NCBI RefSeq assembly: GCF_900110575.1
Contig: NZ_FOEF01000020.1
Span: 124,001 to 188,000 of the forward strand
DNA length: 64,000 nucleotides
Reading direction: 5' to 3'
Source of the DNA: Amycolatopsis saalfeldensis
Lineage (GTDB): Bacteria; Actinomycetota; Actinomycetes; Mycobacteriales; Pseudonocardiaceae
Shown: positions 1 to 7,386 of the stretch, piece after piece
How the letters are laid out: every line of letters starts with the position of its first letter
Numbering within the stretch: position 1 is the stretch's first letter
Made by a program: the position numbers and the translations under genes
Notes under the pieces: generated by a model
The model's database searches: none
What the model was told of the DNA's origin: nothing
The model's input: the letters and a program-made list of their open reading frames with translations, nothing else

Positions 1-909
1 CACGCGCTGCGGGTGCAGCGCGTGTCGGTGGAGGTGGTCAAGCCTGGCGTGATCGGGCTGCACATCCAACGCCGCGAACCGTTCACCAAGATCATCCCCG
101 CCCCCGACATGCCGCAGCAATCGTCCACTGTGGATCTCAAACGGGTATATGTCGGGGAGACCGAGTACGGGCAGGAGTGGCGAATCCCCATACTCGGCGG
201 GCATTTGTTCGTCGCCGGGGCAACCGGGGCCGGCAAGAACAGCATCCCGCTCGCGCTGATGCGGTCACTGGCCCCGTTGATCCGCGACGGCCTGGTCAGG
301 CTGTGGGTGTGCGACCCGAAGCTGTTCGAGTTCGCGTCCGCCACACCGATCTGTTACCGCTACGCCGACACCGCGCAATCCTGCGCGGACCTCATCGCCG
401 ACTACCTAGCCGAAATGCAAGCGGTGCAACGAGACTTCGCCGACCGGCGGATCCGGCGGCTGTCGGTGTCGCGGGAGACGCCGATCAACGTGCTGATCGT
501 GGACGAGATGGCCGCGTTGATGGCGTACGGCGACTACGCCATCGCCAAACAGGTACGCGGTCATCTCGCGCTCGTGGGCTCTCAAGGTCGCGCCTCGGGG
601 CACACGATGATCGGCATGGTGCAGGAACCCACCAAAGACACGATCAGCATCCGGGACTTGTTCACCTGGCGCATCTGTCTGCGCCTGACCGCGAGCAACC
701 ATGTCGACGGGGTGCTCGGTGAAGACTCCCGCGCGCGGGGAGCCCGCGCCGACGAGATCCCCGATCTCGCCGAAACGGCCGGCATCGGCTACGTGGTCCG
801 GCCTCGCTCCCGGCTGCCGATCCGGGTCCGGGCCGCATATGTCGACGACACGCACATCGCCGAACTCGTCCGGTTCATCACCGAAAGTCCTCAATGGACA
901 CACCAGTAG
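1..909 (+). CDS. FtsK/SpoIIIE-type DNA translocase of an integrative element (5' end outside window)
   Basis: Hexameric ATP-driven DNA pump of the kind that transfers AICEs (pSAM2 TraSA family) as double-stranded DNA between hyphae. The frame is open to the window edge, so the N-terminus is cut off; 302 codons remain. Visible: Walker A GATGAGKNS (about 70 residues after the GTG at 13), Walker B VLIVDEM, and the downstream SQGRASGHTMIG block typical of FtsK motor domains. Asn follows the GK of the P-loop where relatives usually carry Gly, Ser or Thr, which could weaken nucleotide binding. It is followed by rep and xis in the usual AICE order. Family assignment is firm; function in transfer is inferred from context. 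Confidence 0.85.
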   Translation, partial: HALRVQRVSVEVVKPGVIGLHIQRREPFTKIIPAPDMPQQSSTVDLKRVYVGETEYGQEWRIPILGGHLFVAGATGAGKNSIPLALMRSLAPLIRDGLVRLWVCDPKLFEFASATPICYRYADTAQSCADLIADYLAEMQAVQRDFADRRIRRLSVSRETPINVLIVDEMAALMAYGDYAIAKQVRGHLALVGSQGRASGHTMIGMVQEPTKDTISIRDLFTWRICLRLTASNHVDGVLGEDSRARGARADEIPDLAETAGIGYVVRPRSRLPIRVRAAYVDDTHIAELVRFITESPQWTHQ

Positions 910-1000
910 CGTTCCGCCGCTACCTAGTTTGTTTCTGGGGTGGGGTATGGCCGCACGGCCCCGCCCCGCCCCCTTTTGTTCTCATCGCAGGGAGGTTCCT

Positions 1001-2320
1001 ATGTGGACACTCGATGAGCGGATCTCTCACCGGTTGACCGCGCCAGGCTACGCCCAGTGGCGCGCACGGGTCTTCTCGGTGGGTGGGTGCGCTCGCCCCA
1101 TCACGCTCCACGGCACAACCATCATTCGCGACACCGCGACAGGCTTAGTGCGCCACAGTGTCAGCGGTCGGATCTTCACCCCGTGCGGCAACCGCCGCTC
1201 GCGCGTCTGCCCGACGTGCTCGGACCGGTACGCGGGAGACGCCTTCCACATCGTGCGCGCTGGCTTGGCGGGAGGACCCAAGGGTGTTCCCGCGTCGGTG
1301 ACGGGGCATCCCCGGATGTTCCTGACGCTCACCGCACCCTCTTTCGGCGCGGTGCACAGCAATCGGGGTCTCTCAGCTCGGGGCAGGCGGATTCCGTGCC
1401 GCTGCCGCGACCACCACCCCGACGATGATCCTCGGCTCGGCACGCCGATCGATCCCGAGAGCTACGACTATGAAGGCGCGGTGCTGTGGCAGGCCCACGC
1501 GGGCATGTTGTGGGCGCGGTTCACCACCCGGCTGCGGCGAGAACTCGCCAAAGCCGGGGGTCTTCGGGTGGGCGACTTCGCCGGTCACGGCCGGCTGAGC
1601 TTCGGGAAGGTCGCCGAATTCCAGAAACGGGGCCTGGTTCACTTTCACGCCGTGGTGCGGATCGACGGGCCAGACGGGCCGGCCGATCCTCCGCCTCCGT
1701 GGGCCAGCGATGACCTGCTCGACCACGCTGTCCGTTCCGCTGCGGCGGCCGTGGTGCTCACCATCACCAGGCCGGACGGCACCCGGCTTCAGGTGCGGTG
1801 GGGCGCGCAGCTCGACATCAGGCGTATCGCGGCGCGAAGCGTGGAAGACGGGGACGGGACGATCAGCGAGCACCGGCTCGCCGCGTATATCGCGAAGTAC
1901 GCCACGAAAGACACCGGGGCCGCCACGCTCGGAACGGACAGGCCGGTCCGTTCCGAGCGGCACATCGACTATCTGCGGGTGTCGCCGCACCATCGCCGGA
2001 TCATCGCCACCGCGTGGCGGCTCGGCGGATTAGCTGCCTATGAACGTTTGAATCTGAGGCACTGGGCTCACATGCTCGGGTTTCGCGGGCACTTCCTGAC
2101 CAAATCCCGTTGCTACAGCACAACGTTCCGCGCTATCCGCGACGATCAGCGCGGCTATCGGCTCGCCGAGTTTCTCGACCGGCTCGGCATCACCGATCCC
2201 GGCGAGGTCGCGGTGATCAACGACTGGACTTTCACGGGGGCGGGCTATCGCGACGACGCCGAATCCGAACTCGCGGCCGGCATCGCCGCGCGCATCCGAT
2301 CCAGACGACATCCCACCTAG
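1001..2320 (+). CDS. AICE replication initiator (RepSA-like, rolling-circle type)
   Basis: Predicted rolling-circle replication initiator of an actinomycete integrative element, 439 aa. The ATG at 1001 follows GGAGG at 991-995, so the longer upstream reading frame is rejected. Features: a Cys-rich segment near residues 63-75 (CGNRRSRVCPTCSDRY), FLTLTAPSFG around residue 107, an HFHAVVRIDG stretch resembling a HUH metal motif near residue 210, and YIAKYATKD near residue 297 that could supply the nicking tyrosine. These are the landmarks of pSAM2 RepSA relatives. It lies between the translocase and xis, as expected for an AICE. The exact catalytic tyrosine is inferred. Confidence 0.85.
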   Translation: MWTLDERISHRLTAPGYAQWRARVFSVGGCARPITLHGTTIIRDTATGLVRHSVSGRIFTPCGNRRSRVCPTCSDRYAGDAFHIVRAGLAGGPKGVPASVTGHPRMFLTLTAPSFGAVHSNRGLSARGRRIPCRCRDHHPDDDPRLGTPIDPESYDYEGAVLWQAHAGMLWARFTTRLRRELAKAGGLRVGDFAGHGRLSFGKVAEFQKRGLVHFHAVVRIDGPDGPADPPPPWASDDLLDHAVRSAAAAVVLTITRPDGTRLQVRWGAQLDIRRIAARSVEDGDGTISEHRLAAYIAKYATKDTGAATLGTDRPVRSERHIDYLRVSPHHRRIIATAWRLGGLAAYERLNLRHWAHMLGFRGHFLTKSRCYSTTFRAIRDDQRGYRLAEFLDRLGITDPGEVAVINDWTFTGAGYRDDAESELAAGIAARIRSRRHPT

Positions 2321-2339
2321 GGGAGGAGGGGAATTCCTC

Positions 2340-2366
2340 ATGAGCACATCGACTAACCGGAAGTAA
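2340..2366 (+). other. Eight-codon ORF with strong Shine-Dalgarno between rep and xis
   Basis: Directly after the rep stop a very strong ribosome site (GGAGGAGGGG, 2321-2330) precedes ATG at 2340, but the frame reads only MSTSTNRK before TAA. It may be the stub of a small element gene lost by frameshift or deletion, or a leader peptide. Neither can be shown. Confidence 0.25.
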
Positions 2367-2419
2367 ACCGAACGAGCCACCTGCTGGACCTACCAACACC
2401 TAGGGAGAACCCGACGATC

Positions 2420-2644
2420 ATGAACACTCAAGGATTGACCTTTGATCAAATCCAAGCCCTACCCGCGATGGTCGATCTGATCACCGCCGCTCGCGCGCTC
2501 GGCATCGGGCGCAGCAAGGCCTACGAACTCGCCAAGGGCGAAGAGTTCCCCTGCCGCGTGATCAAGACAGGTGGAACCTACCGCGTCGCCACTGCTGACC
2601 TCATGTCAGTACTCGGCATCACACCACCCAACAAGACTGAGTGA
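2420..2644 (+). CDS. Excisionase/MerR-like helix-turn-helix protein (Xis)
   Basis: Small 74-aa DNA-binding protein of the excisionase (HTH_17) type. Residues about 18-60 form the winged-HTH signature: LITAARALGIGRSKAYELAK, then FPCRVIKTGGTYRVATADL, the pattern of AICE Xis proteins. AGGGAG at 2402-2407 precedes the ATG. In pSAM2-type elements xis is followed and overlapped by int. Here the gene ends at 2644 and the tRNA begins 140 bp later with no integrase, so excision would need a protein supplied in trans. Confidence 0.85.
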   Translation: MNTQGLTFDQIQALPAMVDLITAARALGIGRSKAYELAKGEEFPCRVIKTGGTYRVATADLMSVLGITPPNKTE

Positions 2645-2704
2645 TCATCACCACAGTGCGAGCATCTCCGGCGACCGTCAGGACCGGGGTGTGGGGTCTC
2701 GTTC

Positions 2705-2727
2705 GACGGTCAAATGACGGTCAAATG
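2705..2727. repeat. Direct repeat CGACGGTCAAAT/TGACGGTCAAAT near the element end
   Basis: Two adjacent copies of GACGGTCAAAT sit between xis and the tRNA terminator. Short direct repeats near att sites often bind Int or Xis arm domains. That role is inference; only the duplication is seen. Confidence 0.35.
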
Positions 2728-2728
2728 A

Positions 2729-2768
2729 TCAAAGGCCGGTTCTCGTGGAGCTGAGAACCGGCCTTTGA
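2729..2768 (-). terminator. Strong hairpin downstream of the tRNA cluster
   Basis: Perfect 16-bp inverted repeat (TCAAAGGCCGGTTCTC against its complement, 8-nt loop) starting 15 bp beyond the 3' end of tRNA-Val(GAC). It fits a terminator for the minus-strand tRNA transcript and also isolates the tRNAs from the integrated element. Confidence 0.75.
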
Positions 2769-2783
2769 CCTGGGGTTTTGTGG

Positions 2784-2855
2784 TGCGCGATACTGGGATT
2801 GAACCAGTGACCTCTTCCGTGTCAGGGAAGCGCTCTCCCGCTGAGCTAATCGCGC
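2784..2855 (-). tRNA. tRNA-Val(GAC)
   Basis: 72-nt cloverleaf on the minus strand. The acceptor GCGCGAT pairs with ATCGCGC, the discriminator is A, the T-arm GGTTCAATCCC is normal, and the anticodon loop CTGACAC gives GAC. CCA is not encoded. Its 3' end faces the AICE remnant and is a plausible attachment site. Confidence 0.96.
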
Positions 2856-2856
2856 G

Positions 2857-2927
2857 AGGTGGAGACGGGATTCGAACCCGTGTACACGGCTTTGCAGGCC
2901 GTTGCCTCGCCTCTCGGCCACTCCACC
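2857..2927 (-). tRNA. tRNA-Cys(GCA)
   Basis: 71-nt minus-strand tRNA. Acceptor GGTGGAG pairs with CTCCACC, the discriminator is U (a Cys identity element), and the anticodon loop CTGCAAA gives GCA. It lies 1 nt from tRNA-Val, so they are one transcript. Confidence 0.96.
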
Positions 2928-2950
2928 GTGTAAGGCTCGAGAGCCCTCCG

Positions 2951-3023
2951 AGCGGACGACGGGATTCGAACCCGCGACCCTCACCTTGGCAAGGTGATGC
3001 GCTACCAGCTGCGCTACGTCCGC
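2951..3023 (-). tRNA. tRNA-Gly(GCC)
   Basis: 73-nt minus-strand tRNA. Acceptor GCGGACG pairs with CGTCCGC, the anticodon loop TTGCCAA gives GCC, and the T-arm GGTTCGAATCCC is canonical. First gene of the Gly-Cys-Val tRNA transcript. Confidence 0.96.
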
Positions 3024-3162
3024 ACTCTCCTCGGTTCCGGTTGTCCGGTTCAGGGCCTTTCGGCTCTGCTCCCGACCCCGTCGCCGTGGTGTGAGAGAAC
3101 CATATCGGACCTCGAAAACCGTCCCGTCACCGGGGGGTCACCTTCCCGTCGCGAGGCTGTGA

Positions 3163-3588
3163 TCAGGCGAGATCGTTCGGGATGAGGTGGGTCAGGGCGT
3201 CGTCGACGTCGACCCACAGGTGTTCGTTGCCCGGGAGGACCACGTCGTAGGTGCGGTCGAGGAAGTCGGCCAGTTCCTGGGCCGACGCTTCGAACATGGC
3301 GTGGCCGGAGGGGGAGTTGAGTTCGATGAGGACGGACTCGGGGTCTTCGACCGAGGGGCGGATGCGCACGTCCCCGTCGCCGGCGTCGGCCAGGAGGCCG
3401 TCGGCGAGGAGGTCGCGGGCGTAGACCCATTCGACCCAGCCGGCGCGGCCGGTGCGGAAGGCGGCGACGACCGCGTACGGGTCGCGAGTGTCGTAGCGCA
3501 GCTCGACCTTCACCGGAACCGCCGGGGTTCGCGGCGCCAGCAGGTCGAAGACCGCCGTCGAGCGGAGCGTCACGTGATCGTTGCGCAT
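3163..3588 (-). CDS. ssgB: SsgB-like sporulation and cell division protein (SALP family)
   Basis: SsgA-like proteins occur in morphologically complex actinomycetes; SsgB marks division sites and recruits FtsZ during sporulation septation. The 141-aa product has the family length and layout: an N-terminal beta-rich half (VKVELRYDTRDPYAVVAAF), the central WVEWVYARDLLADGL segment, and a C-terminal helix with AQELADFLDRTYDVV and the VPxGxE-like VLPGNEH tail. The start is ATG at 3588. It is a lone gene between two tRNA loci. Assignment to SsgB rather than another SALP rests on close general similarity and is less certain than the family. Confidence 0.88.
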   Translation of the reverse strand: MRNDHVTLRSTAVFDLLAPRTPAVPVKVELRYDTRDPYAVVAAFRTGRAGWVEWVYARDLLADGLLADAGDGDVRIRPSVEDPESVLIELNSPSGHAMFEASAQELADFLDRTYDVVLPGNEHLWVDVDDALTHLIPNDLA

Positions 3589-3924
3589 CGTCCTACCCTT
3601 CGTCTCCCTTCCCGGCCCGGACGACCGAGGACGACGATGAGACGCACGAGACCGCCGATCCGGTCGCGAGTGTTCCGGAGATCACCCGTCCGGGGGCAGG
3701 CTGCCCCGCTTGTCCGTCGTCGCCCGCGCCGCGCAGTCCTACGCGCGCGCCCACTGGGCGGCCACCCGTACATACTGCGCGGTTCAGCCGCCGCGCGATA
3801 GCACCGTCGCACGGATGTCGAACCGGGCCGCGCGCGCCCCTCTGGTGGCATGACCCTGGTTAGCTCGGGGTTGTTCGTTCCGTATCCGCTGGTAGACGGA
3901 GTGTGGTCGCGGTGAACCACCCGT
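3589..3924. other. Intergenic region between ssgB and tRNA-Val(CAC)
   Basis: About 340 bp with no credible gene; the ORFs here are high-GC shadows without ribosome sites. It must hold the ssgB promoter on the minus strand and, at its right end, the tRNA promoter. No repeat or riboswitch-like structure is evident. Confidence 0.6.
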
Positions 3925-3955
3925 TTGCAGGCCCCCGAAAGTCGTGTTGTAGAGT
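3925..3955 (+). promoter_or_regulatory. Candidate promoter of tRNA-Val(CAC)
   Basis: TTGCAG at 3925-3930 and TAGAGT at 3950-3955, 19 bp apart, resemble -35 and -10 boxes of the housekeeping sigma factor. The tRNA starts 18 bp after the -10. Confidence 0.5.
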
Positions 3956-3972
3956 TCTTCTCAACACCGCAA

Positions 3973-4044
3973 GGGCGATTAGCTCAGGGGGAGAGCGCTT
4001 CGTTCACACCGAAGAGGTCACTGGTTCGATCCCAGTATCGCCCA
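3973..4044 (+). tRNA. tRNA-Val(CAC)
   Basis: 72-nt tRNA with acceptor GGGCGAT pairing to ATCGCCC, discriminator A, and anticodon loop TTCACAC giving CAC. It resembles the tRNA-Val(GAC) at 2784-2855 closely across the D-arm and anticodon stem, so the two are probably paralogues. Confidence 0.96.
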
Positions 4045-4050
4045 CTGCCG

Positions 4051-4086
4051 CTTGAGGCCCCGGACCACCAGGTCCGGGGCCTCAAG
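4051..4086 (+). terminator. Terminator of tRNA-Val(CAC)
   Basis: Perfect 16-bp stem (CTTGAGGCCCCGGACC and its complement) with an ACCA loop, beginning 7 bp after the tRNA. Very strong hairpin, only a short T-tract (CGTTTT). Confidence 0.85.
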
Positions 4087-4926
4087 CGTTTTCCGGGTCC
4101 GGCTGGGCCGATCCGGTGATCTCCCCAGGTCGGGCCGCAGGCCCGGTCGCCGAGCTTCCCCGGGGCGGGGCTACGGGCCGGTAACAAGAGTCGCCGGCCG
4201 GGCCGGCGAGGCGGGTTCCGGGTGCCCGCGGAAGCTCGACGTTTCCGTCGCGATCGTTGCTGTTTTTGTGGTTTCCGAGGTCGGAAACCGCACTGAATGT
4301 GATCCTGGCCACTTTTTCGATCATGGCGAGATGAGGGCCACCCGATCGGCCGTACGGACCGCGGGCGCGAGGTGGCGGAAGTGGTAACCGGAGTGGTTCC
4401 TTCCGTGCTCGCCGGAGCCGGACGGCCCGCGGGGGCGGCCGCGGAGCGGGGGAGTGACGGCGGTTCCCGGGTTTGACGAAAACCCGCACTCGTGACACGC
4501 CCACGGTGAATGTCACCCCACCGGCGAGCGGATTGCCGGGTCCGGCGCGAGGGGGTGTCGAGTCCACAGTGGACGGGCGTGCGGAGGGTGTGTCCACTGT
4601 GGAAGCCGCGGCCCGGTTGGGCTGTTCGGGCGGCGGCCGCGCGAAGGTGGGACGGCCGTGGAATTCTGACTACATTCCGTAGCGGTGAGTGGGATACGCC
4701 TTATTACGCATCGTCATCATCCCGTTATCAACACGGCATTCATTTGCAGGGAAGACGCCGAGGTTGTGGCTGGAAATCCTTGTAACGATGCCCTGAGAGC
4801 GGCCGATACCTTGGCGTGTGTCACTCCTGCGGTGGCTGAATCGGGTAAGGATGACGATCACGTTCAGTGATCATTCTTCTTAACGCAGCGTGTCGCCGGT
4901 TGTCCTCGAACCCTCCGGGAGGTCTG
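4087..4926. other. 840-bp non-coding region upstream of the glycosylphosphotransferase
   Basis: No supported gene. The first roughly 570 bp are high-GC. They contain two copies of the palindrome TCCAC(A/T)GTGGA (4563-4573 and 4593-4603). From about 4665 to 4915 the composition becomes clearly more AT-rich than anything around it and includes a small hairpin (GATCAC/GTGATC, 4856-4872). This looks like a long promoter and untranslated leader for the gene at 4927. No known riboswitch class was recognised. Confidence 0.55.
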
Positions 4927-6447
4927 ATGGAAGAGTCGGTGCGGCCCTCGTCCACGGTCAGTGAACCGCCGCCGCACATCGACCTTCGCGCTATCCCGGA
5001 GCCATCGCCCGCGCCCGCCGCGGAATCCGCGGAGCCGGCCACCTCGAAGACGCATCCGGCGGCCTGGGAGAAGCGGTACCGGACCTGGGTGATCGCCAGC
5101 GACGTGCTCGCCGCGCTCCTGGTGATCGGCGTGAGCGCGTTTGTCATCGGCCGCGTGGCGCCCCAGGACATGCACGCGTTCGGCACGGCTCTCGCGGTGC
5201 TCTGCGCGCTGCCGGTCAGCCGGGCCTGGAGCCAGCGCGTGCTGGGCGAGGGGCCCGAGGAGTACCGGACGCTCGGGCGGGGCCTGATCACCGCCGCCGT
5301 CCTGGTGGCGCTCGGCGGGCTGCTCTTCCGGGCGCTCGACGTGCAGCCGTGGGTGTTCATCGTCGTGCCGGTGATCGCGCTTTTCGCGTTCCCCCAACGG
5401 TATCTGCTCCGCCAGGTGCTGCACCGCCGGCGACGGCGCGGGCTCTGCCTGCTGCCGGTGATGGCGGCGGGCAGCCCGGCGACGGTGGCCGACCTGATCG
5501 CGCGCACGAAGTCCGAGGCCCACGTCGGCTGGCGGGTCGAGGCGGTCTGCACGTTCAGCGGCACCGGCGAGGACCGCGACAGCGGGGAGGTCGACGGCGT
5601 CCCGGTGATCGGGCGGCTCGAAGAGCTTTCCCGGCACGTGCGCCGCGGCGGCTACCGCGTCGTCGCCATCACCGCCGACCAGTACTGGACGCCGCAGCGG
5701 CTGCAGCGCCTGGCCTGGGACCTGGAGGGCACGTCGGCGGAGATGGTCGTGGCGCCGGTGCTGATGGAGGTGGCCGGGCCGCGGCTGAACGTCACCGGGG
5801 TGCTCGGCATGCCGCTGCTGCGGGTCACCGCGCCGATGTTCACCGGCGGCCACCGCTTCGTGAAAGAGGTCGTCGACCGCTGCGGGGCGGCGTTGCTGCT
5901 GACGCTGTTCTCGCCGCTGCTGCTGGTGATCGCGCTGGCCGTCAAGCTGGGCGACCACGGGCCGGTCGTGTACAAGCAGCGCCGCATCGGCAAGGACGGC
6001 GAGAGCTTCACGATGCTGAAGTTCCGCACCATGGTCCCGGACGCCGACCGGATCCGGCAGCAGCTGGAGCGGGACAACGAGGGCGCCGGACCGCTGTTCA
6101 AGATGAAGCGCGACCCTCGTGTCACCCGGGTCGGCGGCCTGCTCCGCCGGTATTCGCTGGACGAGCTGCCGCAGCTGTTCAACGTGCTGGGCGGGCGCAT
6201 GTCGCTCGTCGGGCCCCGGCCGCCGCTGCCGGAGGAGACGAAGAAGTACGCGCCGGACGCGCGCCGCCGCCTGCTCGTGAAGCCGGGGCTGACCGGGCTG
6301 TGGCAGGTCTCCGGCCGCAGCGACCTCACCTGGGCCGAGAGCATCCGGCTCGACCTGCGGTACGTGGAGGACTGGTCGCTCGCGCTCGACCTGCTGATCC
6401 TCTGGAAGACCTTCCGTGCCGTCGTCGCCGGCCAGGGCGCCTACTGA
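4927..6447 (+). CDS. Exopolysaccharide polyprenyl glycosylphosphotransferase (WcaJ/CpsE type)
   Basis: Transfers the first sugar phosphate from a nucleotide sugar to undecaprenyl phosphate at the inner membrane to start exopolysaccharide repeat synthesis. 506 aa. The ATG at 4927 follows GGGAGG at 4916-4921. The N-terminal third carries about four hydrophobic helices (residues 50-150), then a nucleotide-binding-like segment. The C-terminal Bac_transf domain starts near residue 315 with a further membrane segment (ALLLTLFSPLLLVIALAV) and holds the signatures KQRRIGKDG, MLKFRTM, YSLDELPQLFNVL, MSLVGPRP and KPGLTGLWQVSGR. It stands alone rather than in a glycan cluster, so the polymer made is unknown. 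Confidence 0.93.
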   Translation: MEESVRPSSTVSEPPPHIDLRAIPEPSPAPAAESAEPATSKTHPAAWEKRYRTWVIASDVLAALLVIGVSAFVIGRVAPQDMHAFGTALAVLCALPVSRAWSQRVLGEGPEEYRTLGRGLITAAVLVALGGLLFRALDVQPWVFIVVPVIALFAFPQRYLLRQVLHRRRRRGLCLLPVMAAGSPATVADLIARTKSEAHVGWRVEAVCTFSGTGEDRDSGEVDGVPVIGRLEELSRHVRRGGYRVVAITADQYWTPQRLQRLAWDLEGTSAEMVVAPVLMEVAGPRLNVTGVLGMPLLRVTAPMFTGGHRFVKEVVDRCGAALLLTLFSPLLLVIALAVKLGDHGPVVYKQRRIGKDGESFTMLKFRTMVPDADRIRQQLERDNEGAGPLFKMKRDPRVTRVGGLLRRYSLDELPQLFNVLGGRMSLVGPRPPLPEETKKYAPDARRRLLVKPGLTGLWQVSGRSDLTWAESIRLDLRYVEDWSLALDLLILWKTFRAVVAGQGAY

Positions 6448-6468
6448 GCCGTGCCGCGAGGCCTCCGC

Positions 6469-6503
6469 GCGGCCGCCGACCTCCGGGCCGGCGGCCGCTT
6501 TTT
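6469..6503 (+). terminator. Rho-independent terminator after the glycosylphosphotransferase
   Basis: GCGGCCGCCG pairs with CGGCGGCCGC, and a run of five T follows, 22 bp after the stop codon. Confidence 0.8.
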
Positions 6504-6614
6504 CGTGCCCTGGCGGGGACTGTGGGCCAGGACACGAGCGCCACCGGAAATAGTCAAACGCTCAACAAGGTTGGACGCGGGGAAGGTGAACAGCACGGAA
6601 GGAACCCCAGACCG

Positions 6615-7229
6615 ATGACCACATTCGCTGAATCCGCCCAGGAACTGCAGGTGCCCGCCGAGATCCAGGACCTCCTGTTCCGGGAAGCCCGCACGGCCAA
6701 CAGCTTCAGCGATGAGCCGGTGACCGACGAGCGGGTCCGCGCGATCTACGACCTCGTCAAGTGGGCCCCGACCTCGATGAACACCCAGCCGCTGCGCGCG
6801 CTGGTGATCCGCACCGGGGAGGCGCGCCGCCGCCTGCTGCCGCACATGGCCGAGGGCAACCGCGCCAAGACCGGGTCCGCCCCGCTGACCGTCATCCTGG
6901 CCGCCGACGTCGACTTCCACGAGAACATCCCGCAGGTGTTCCCGCACAACCCTGGCGTGAAGGACATGTTCGCCGAGGAGTCGGGCCGGGTGGAGTTCTC
7001 GAAGCTGAACTCGCTGCTGCAGGTCGGCTACTTCATCATCGGCGTGCGCGCCGCGGGCCTGGCCGCCGGCCCGATGACCGGCTTCGACGCCGCGGGTGTC
7101 GACCGGGAGTTCTTCGGCGGCAACAACTGGCGCTCGCTGGTCGTGGTGAACGTCGGCAAGCCCGGCGAGAACCCGTGGTTCGACCGGCTGCCGCGGCTCG
7201 AGTTCGACCAGGTCGTCGAGACCCTCTGA
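6615..7229 (+). CDS. Nitroreductase-family flavoprotein (malonic semialdehyde reductase, RutE-like)
   Basis: NAD(P)H-dependent FMN oxidoreductase, 204 aa. FMN-binding landmarks are RTANSFSDEPVTDE, the KWAPTSMNTQPLRALV phosphate/FMN loop near residues 54-70, and GAAGLAAGPMTGF-like AAGLAAGPMTGFD near residue 145. The pattern and length match RutE/HadB-type reductases acting on malonic semialdehyde. No other rut genes are nearby, so the substrate is open. Start ATG at 6615 has GGAAGGA 11 nt upstream. It is monocistronic, with a terminator behind it. Confidence 0.85.
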   Translation: MTTFAESAQELQVPAEIQDLLFREARTANSFSDEPVTDERVRAIYDLVKWAPTSMNTQPLRALVIRTGEARRRLLPHMAEGNRAKTGSAPLTVILAADVDFHENIPQVFPHNPGVKDMFAEESGRVEFSKLNSLLQVGYFIIGVRAAGLAAGPMTGFDAAGVDREFFGGNNWRSLVVVNVGKPGENPWFDRLPRLEFDQVVETL

Positions 7230-7244
7230 ACCACCGCCCGGCCC

Positions 7245-7280
7245 GCGGAGGCCGCCTCGCGCCGGCGAGGCGGCCTCCGC
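7245..7280 (+). terminator. Hairpin terminator after the nitroreductase gene
   Basis: Perfect 16-bp stem (GCGGAGGCCGCCTCGC and complement) with a GCCG loop, 15 bp past the stop; the tail is GTGTTTT. Confidence 0.8.
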
Positions 7281-7386
7281 GTGTTTTGCGCCGACGCCTG
7301 TCAAGCCGCCGGAGGCCGACGGCTAGCATCGACGAAAGTCATCCTCGTCACGCTGGAAAAGCCACCGCCCGAGAAGGAGCACGATC

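Noticed and set aside
3050..3430. 126-codon Arg/Pro-rich frame opposite the end of ssgB
   Set aside because: Out of frame with the conserved SALP sequence, no start signal.
4562..4603. GTCCACA cores considered as DnaA boxes of a replication origin
   Set aside because: Only two sites, symmetric rather than directional, no dnaA, dnaN or AT-rich unwinding element; the same palindrome occurs inside coding genes.
5349..6614. Plus-strand frame overlapping the glycosylphosphotransferase and fused to the nitroreductase
   Set aside because: The overlap part is out of frame with the conserved transferase; the real nitroreductase start is the ATG at 6615.
7281..7386. T-box riboswitch upstream of thrS
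   Set aside because: The gap is about 100 bp and is taken up by the upstream terminator; no T-box consensus or specifier arm seen.
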